Positions 56,536 through 64,000 of a stretch of DNA of 64,000 nt are shown here, piece by piece. This DNA is from Acanthochromis polyacanthus (lineage: Eukaryota > Chordata > Actinopteri > Pomacentridae): assembly GCF_021347895.1 (NCBI RefSeq), contig NC_067113.1, forward strand, positions 180,344 to 244,343, read 5' to 3'. How positions within the stretch are numbered: position 1 is the first letter of the stretch; every line of letters starts with the position of its first letter. The notes beneath the pieces are model-generated. The model was not told the origin of the DNA. It did no database searches and worked only from the letters and a program-made list of their open reading frames with translations. The translations under genes and the position numbers were made by a program.

Positions 56536-58068
56536 TACATCCATAGGAAGTCAACAAAAATGCCAAACACTCACTTTTCTCTTTTATATATGAAACCATG
56601 GTTAATATAATTTGTCTTTTTTTGACAAGAATTTGCAGAAAAAATCTCTTTAAAGTGCAAAGAGATTTTTCCAAAATCATGTCAATGTATGAAAAAATAC
56701 ATAAGGTAAAGTAAATGATTGCGTAAATATTCACCCACTTTAAAGTGACTGACCTGATTCAACAGAGGTCCATCTAGTTGATCCAAGCACTGTCACAATT
56801 AGTGGAATTGAGATCACCTGAGTAATTATGATATAAAAAAATCTATATCTGGAAGGTTCGGTTTCTGCTACAATTACAACATGAAGACAAAAAAACTCCA
56901 AGCAACTCAGAGAAAAGATCATTGAAAAATATAAGTCAGTAGATTACTACAAAAAGATCTGCACCTCATTCAACGTCCCACAGAGTTCAGTTAAATCCAT
57001 CATTAAGAAATGGATGGGGTCTAGCACTTGTTTAAATCTGACTAGAGCTGGTTGTCCTCCCACACTGAAGACTGGTGAGGGAGGCCACCAAGACACCTAC
57101 AACCACTGTGAAGGAGTTAAAAGCTTCAGTGGCTCAGATGGGAGACACTGTACATACAACTGTTGTCTGAGTTCTTCAACAGTCAAAGCTGGATGGAAAA
57201 AGCTGCATGTTGAGAAAAGCTGATATGAAATCTGATCTGGAATTCACCCAAAGACAAGTGGAAGACTCCAAGGTCAACTGGAAGAAGGTTCTTTGGTCTG
57301 ATGAGACAAAATGCAGCTTTTTGGCCGTCAGACTAGACACCACGTTTGGTGAACACCAAACACTGTCCATCACAGCAAACACACCATGAAGCATGGTGGT
57401 GGCAGCATCATGATGTGAGGATGCTTCTCAGCAGCAGGCCCTGGAAGGCTTGTAAAGGTGGAGGGGAACATGAAAGCTGAAAAAATCACCAAATTCTGGA
57501 GGATAATCTGACTCAATCTGCAAGAGAACTATGACTTAAGAGAAGATTTATTTTTCAGCAAGACAACGACCCCAAACATTCAGCAAAAGCTACACAGAAA
57601 TGGTTGAAAGACAACAAGGTGAACGTTCTAAAGGGACCATGGTTCTAAAGGGACCAAGTCAAAGCCCAGATCTCAATACAAGAATCTGTGGCTGGACTTG
57701 AAAAGAGCCGTTTGCTACCAAATCCCCGAGCAACCTGAGAGCTGGAGCTGTTTTACAAGAAAGAATGAAGGAAAAGTGCAGTGTCCAGATGTTAAGGCTG
57801 ACTGAGACATATCCACACTGACACATCGACTAAATCCTGACCTGAAGGGACTGAATATTTATGCAATCATTTACTTTACCTTATATAGTTTGAATTAATT
57901 AACACGATTTTGTAAAAATCTGTTTTCACTTTGATATTCTCAAGAGGCTTTTTTTTAAAAAATTCTTGTCAATAAAGCCAAATTACATTGACCATGATTT
58001 CATGGATAAAAGCAACAAAAGAGTGAAACATTCAAAGGGGGGTGAATACTTTTTATAGGTACTGTAAA
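56536..58068 (+). mobile_element. Old Tc1/mariner element, heavily decayed
   Basis: The left (about 56,536-56,735) and right (about 57,845-58,068) segments are long diverged inverted repeats. They share GGTAAAGTAAATGATTGC and TTGACAAGAATT. Between them, fragments such as LWSDETKC (about 57,290) and a GGGSIM-like stretch (57,390) mark a Tc1-type transposase. Stops and shifts occur in every frame. About 1.53 kb, the usual size. Confidence 0.75.
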
Positions 58069-58318
58069 CTGTCATTGATACTGTCTCATCTGTTTAAAGT
58101 TTTTCAGTTCTATTATAAAAGACATTGAGATTACCTTTTAAATTTTGCAGTACAAATAAAACTGACTGCACTTTGGGTTAGTACTTAGAAAGAGAGGAAT
58201 GTACAATATATTTGTATATAAACAATTATATATTATGAAAAAACTGAATGGACAGGGCAAGAATCGGGTAACAGAGCTGCAGGAAGGCAGTCAAACAGCT
58301 GTGACTAATGAGCCCATA

Positions 58319-59941
58319 CAGTGCCTTGCAAAAGTATTCGGCCCCCTTGAACTTTTCAACCTTTCGCCACATTTCAGGCTTCAAACATAAAGATATAAAA
58401 TTTTAATTTTTTGTCAAGAATCAACAACAATTGAGACACAATCGTGAAGTGGAATGAAATTTATTGGATATTTTAAACTTTTTTAACAAATAAACTGAAA
58501 AGTGGGGTGTGCAATATTATTCGGCCCCTTTACTTTCAGTGCAGCAAACTCACTCCAGAAGTTCAGTGAGGATCTCTGAATGATCCAATGTTGTCCTAAA
58601 TGACTGATGATGATAAATAGAATCCACCTGTGTGTAATCAAGTCTCCGTATAAATGCACCTGCTCTGTGATAGTCTCAGGGTTCTGTTTAAAGTGCAGAG
58701 AGCATCATGAAGACCAAGGAACACACCAGGCAGGTCCGAGATACTGTTGTGGAGAAGTTTAAAGCCGGATTTGGATACAAAAAGATTTCCCAAGCTTTAA
58801 ACATCTCAAGGAGCACTGTGCAAGCAATATTGAAATGGAAGGAGTATCAGACCACTGCAAATCTACCAAGACCCGGCCGTCCCTCCAAACTTTCACCTCC
58901 AACAAGGAGAAGACTGATCAGAGATGCAGCCAAGAGGCCCATGATCACTCTGGATGAACTGCAGAGATCTACAGCTGAGGTGGGAGAGTCTGTCCATAGG
59001 ACAACAATCAGTCGTACACTGCACAAATCTGACCTTTATGGAAGAGTGGCAAGAAGAAAGACATTTCTCAAAGATATCCATAAAAAGTCTCGTTTGAAGT
59101 TTGCCACAAGCCACCTGGGAGACACACCAAACATGTGGAAGAAGGTGCTCTGGTCAGATGAAACCAAAATGGAACTTTTTGGCCACAATGCAAAACGATA
59201 TGTTTGGCGTAAAAGCAACACAGCTCATCACCCTGAACACAACATCCCCACTGTCAAACATGGTGGTGGCAGCCTCATGGTTTGGGCCTGCTTTTCTTCA
59301 GCAGGGACAGGGAAGATGGTTAAAATTGATGGGAAGATGAATGGAGCCAAATACAGGACCATTCTGGAAGAAAACCTGTTGGAGTCTGCAAAAGACCTGA
59401 GACTGGGACGGAGATTTATCTTCCAACAGGACAATGATCCAAAACATAAAGCCAAATCTACAATGGAATGGTTCACAAATAAACGTATCCAGGTGTTAGA
59501 ATGGCCAAGTCAAAGTCCAGACCTGAATCCAATGGAGAATCTGTGAGCAGAGCTGAAGACTGCTGTTCACAAACGCTCTCCATCCAACCTCACTCAGCTC
59601 GAGCTGTTGTGCAAGGAAGAATGGGCAAGAATTTCAGTCTCTTGATGTGCAAAACTGATAGAGACATACCCCAAGCGACTTGCAGCTGTAATTGCAGCAA
59701 AAGGTGGCGCTACAAAGTATTAATGCAAGGGGGCCGAATAATATTGCACGCCCCACTTTTCAGGTTTTTATTTGTTAAAAAAGTTAAAATATCAAATAAA
59801 TTTCGTTCCACTTCACGATTGTGTCCCACTTGTTGTTGATTCTTGACAAATAATTAAAATTTTATATCTTTATGTTTGAAGCCTGAAATGTGGCGAAAGG
59901 TTGAAAAGTTCAAGGGGGCCGAATACTTTCACAAGGCACTG
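58319..59941 (+). mobile_element. Full-length Tc1 element with TA flanks
   Basis: CAGTGCCTTGCAAAAGTATT at the left and its near reverse complement AGTACTTTC-type text ending GGCACTG at the right are inverted repeats of over 150 bases. TA flanks at 58,317-58,318 and 59,942-59,943. Length 1,623 bp. The fragment at 1-498 belongs to the same family. Confidence 0.92.
58707..59723 (+). pseudogene. Tc1 transposase with two nonsense codons
   Basis: From ATG at 58,707 the frame has the paired-like helix-turn-helix (FGYKKISQALNISRSTV), LWSDETKMELFG with the first Asp, the GGGSLMVWACF block, [12 protein letters not shown] with the second Asp and SPDLNPMENL with the Glu. TGA follows at 59,544, where Trp is usual. 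The same frame continues without shifts to TAA at 59,721, with one further TGA at 59,643. About 338 codons, the family norm. Only these two point changes stand between it and a full frame. Confidence 0.9.
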
Positions 59942-59943
59942 TA

Positions 59944-60498
59944 TTAATTTCCATTGATTGCTGAATGTAATGGCATAACATAACATAACATAGCCAAGGG
60001 ACACACACACAGGCAATATTGGCTCAAACCAACCTCGTCATTGTAACAGCGTGGACCGTGGTGTTATGTCAGCCAGGCCGTAAATCTCCTTACGTAACTG
60101 TGATAGGCTGCACAGCGGTAACTCAGGCCCCTTATGACAGATTAGAGTTTGTGTGTACAGGGGCTCTGCAGCCTACTGACAGGCTTCACCTCACTGTGAG
60201 ACATGCCCAACACGCACAGTCAATACTGAATAGGACTTCAGAAACACAGTCCAAGCATTTACAGAGCTGAAAGGCACTTCTTTAATGTAGAACTGCAGTT
60301 GCAGCGTGGCCCAATAGCTGAGTGGTTAAGGCACATGCCACATGGGTGGGTTAGGGTTAATGCACATTCTAATGTTGAATGTTGTAAACAGCAGGGTAAT
60401 AAATGAAATATAACTATTCAGACAGCAGGGTTAGCAGGGTTAACCCTCGTTCAGTGTATTCTTACTTGTAGATTAGGCAAATAGTGAACATGGATATA
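59944..60498. other. Intronic sequence with a tRNA-like SINE head
   Basis: GCCCAATAGCTGAGTGGTTAAGG at about 60,309 is a tRNA box A-like SINE head fragment, cut off within 40 bases. It is followed by GGGTTAGGGTTA. Nothing else was recognised. Confidence 0.4.
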
Positions 60499-62133
<1,635 letters not shown>

Positions 62134-62135
62134 TA

Positions 62136-62559
62136 AATACTCAGGAACATCCCTATTCATTTTTTGGTAAGCACCAAAACTAATTTTAATTCACACTTTC
62201 CTATTCAGCGTCCTGTTTTGGCTGTGTAAACATTGAGTTCTGTTTGTCACATATAAGGTGTGTTTAACATGGACAAGGTCATGATGGAGTTATTGGACAT
62301 GCAAAGCGTCTGATGCTGGAAACCACAGTTTGCATAGGGTTTACTGTGCAAACTAACCCAACAGTAAATCTAGTCAAATTACTTGTTTGGGAAAACCGAC
62401 TTGGCATTAAAACCTTCTGATTTTGAATGGTTACTAATTTACACATTAAGAAGTTAAAGGCATTATGGAGGATGGTTTTTTTTTTGTTTAATTTGTCTGA
62501 TTCACATAAAATGAATATAATGACCTTTAGTGGACTTGTATGTATGGTCTCTAAAAGAA
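62136..62559. other. Intronic sequence, no gene recognised
   Basis: AT-rich; nothing identified. Confidence 0.3.
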
Positions 62560-62880
62560 AAAAAAAAAGCTGTGGACATGGCAGGACCTGAAAAACATCA
62601 GCCAATCAACGCGCTCGGACCGAGGCGTTTGCTTTGCTCCCTTTCCTGTCAATCAAAAATCTTCCGGCTCAGGCCTAGTTACGTAGATTACGTACGCCTT
62701 GGACTTACGTGTTTTGTGTATGTGTTGCTTTGGTATAGCTTCGTATCTAGCAGGCGACTTGTTTTGCTCATCTTTTTTTACATAATGGCAGATAAAGATC
62801 CAGGGGGACCCAGCCGTAAAAGACAACTTCATGAGTGCTACGCAAGTTTCTGGAGGGGGGCGTTTCTTCGTAAATGTTAA
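62560..62880 (+). other. CpG-richer block with a short frame, possible element end
   Basis: Between about 62,600 and 62,900 composition becomes GC-richer with several CpG. An ATG at 62,785 opens a 31-codon frame beginning MADKDPGGPSRKRQL. The short basic start resembles the 5' part of a transposon or gene first exon, but no splice partner was found. The identity is unknown. Confidence 0.35.
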
Positions 62881-63599
62881 GGGGGGGTGAGGGAGAGGTT
62901 GTATGTGCGCATGCGCATGCTACATGCAAAGTCGTAGGAAATTAAATCTCCTCTAATGCCTTTAAGGACCAACACTGTCAGTCAGTGGTAACTTCTGCAT
63001 CCACCTGTCAAATGTTTTGCTTTGTTGTTAGATGCTAAATTTTAAAAGTTATTTCAGGTTCAGTCCTGTTTCCGTAATCCTCTTTGGGTTTTGGCCATTA
63101 TATGGAGGAATTTTTAACCTTGGGAAAGTTCCAGGACATCAGTTATTGGTATGTTTCGTTTCTTGAAAATTTGATGGGAAGGAAGTTGCTGGTGTTGAGC
63201 ACCAGTTGCTGAACAGTTAGTGTACAGTTGGCCTTCATGCTCAAATGGCTGTGTTTAAAACACTGAAGGGAACAATAAGGGTGAATCAGAACTGTCAAGT
63301 CGTGGTTGTAAAACCTAACAGGTATTTGACGCTTACTAAAATACTCAGCAGAAGTGAGCTGAACTGCTCGTCGTCTGAGAGTACAGATGGATGAGCCATT
63401 ACACACAACATTTAGTCATTTTATTCCCTATTTTGACATGTAAAATTGTGTTTATCATAATTAACATTAAGATGTTGAATCCAGAAAATACTTACATGAA
63501 TCATTTCGAGGTCAGTGACTTATCTGATGCTTCAGTGTGTGGACTTGTTGGCTGTTTCATTTGTTAATCCAGCTGGAAACTATTTTTTGAAAAAAAATA
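62881..63599. other. Intronic sequence, no gene recognised
   Basis: A GTGCGCATGCGCATGC palindrome lies near 62,904. No coding sequence was seen. Confidence 0.3.
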
Positions 63600-63700
63600 T
63601 TTATTTAGCCTTTATTTAATCAGGTCGGGCCAGTTGAGACACAATGACCTCTTTTTCAAGGGAACCCTGGCCAAGACAGCAGCCTAAGAAACATTAAAGT
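63600..63700. repeat. Interspersed repeat (CCTTTATTTAATCAGG type)
   Basis: GCCTTTATTTAATCAGGTCG followed by TTGAGACACAATGACCTCTT and CCTGGCCAAGACAGCAGC is a text common to many fish retroposon 3' parts. The sequence beyond, to the window end, is unassigned. Confidence 0.5.
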
Positions 63701-64000
63701 TGCAACAGTTTGGACAAAAACACACAACATCAACTCACACAACAAAATGAATAAAATAGTTGTTACATAAAAGCAACAGGATTATGAATATACATTAAAA
63801 CGACAAGTTTGATGTGTAGCTGCTACTGCATCTCTCATATGGTTTTTAAAAGTTCCAAGGGTGATGATTTCCTTTAACGTGTTCTGCAGGAAGTGTCAGG
63901 CAGCAGGTGCAGAGGACCTTAAACAGTACCTTCAAATTCAGAATGAACCTTTGGCACATTTAATAAGTACAAGTCACTGGAACATAAACAACAATTGCTG

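Overview
The window reads as intergenic and intronic DNA of a teleost fish, probably a percomorph. It has small spliced exons, AT-rich non-coding DNA, many Tc1, hAT, piggyBac-like and LINE copies, tRNA-derived SINEs of a kind common in spiny-rayed fish, and one recognisable host exon, the first coding exon of a DENND5B-type gene. There is no bacterial or viral gene layout. Almost everything that codes here is a transposable element or descends from one.

Layout. 1-0.66 kb: truncated Tc1 copy and microsatellites. 0.67-6.67 kb: a spliced, 14-exon plus-strand reading unit for a Ginger1-type transposase. It carries an HHCC zinc finger, a DDE integrase core, a GPY/F domain, a long Ala/Ser/Pro linker, a Ulp1-type cysteine protease and a PHD finger, and it is broken by two single-base shifts. 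7.0-7.86 kb: about five copies of a 175-bp tandem repeat. 9.5-10.7 kb: non-autonomous hAT element with 8-bp target duplication and a nested inverted repeat. 11.0-17.6 kb: a second large spliced gene. An 882-codon C2H2-finger plus DDE-like transposase exon joins in phase to exons of the SAMD3-like family of fish proteins. A 777-bp TTAA-flanked palindrome and a hAT MITE sit in its introns. 18.9-23.4 kb: eroded retrovirus-like DNA ending in a polypurine tract and an LTR. 23.5-27.6 kb: minus-strand L1-like and L2-like LINE remnants, each split by a later insertion, then a fragment of a DNA element with RecQ-like helicase sequence.

30.46-31.08 kb: CpG-rich promoter and dennd5b coding exon 1. No second dennd5b exon was recognised, so everything to the right is taken as its first intron. 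That intron holds a minus-strand Tc1 element enlarged by hAT and MITE insertions (31.6-35.1 kb), a tRNA-derived SINE, an ISL2EU-like element with a THAP fragment (38.17-39.26 kb), and a 6.45-kb element with 4-bp target duplication and a multi-exon DDE transposase, tentatively Sola-like (39.69-46.14 kb). The 6.45-kb element contains piggyBac-like, Tigger-like and helicase-bearing insertions. Three further Tc1 elements lie at 56.5-62.1 kb. The last of these (60,499-62,133) is full length, with an uninterrupted 350-codon transposase and nearly identical 220-bp inverted repeats.

The genes do not form a shared pathway. The logic of the window is successive insertion. The most unusual items are the integrase-Ulp1-PHD fusion, the transposase/SAMD3-like fusion, the helicase-bearing DNA element, and the intact Tc1 copy. 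All family names are recognised by eye; no database search was possible.
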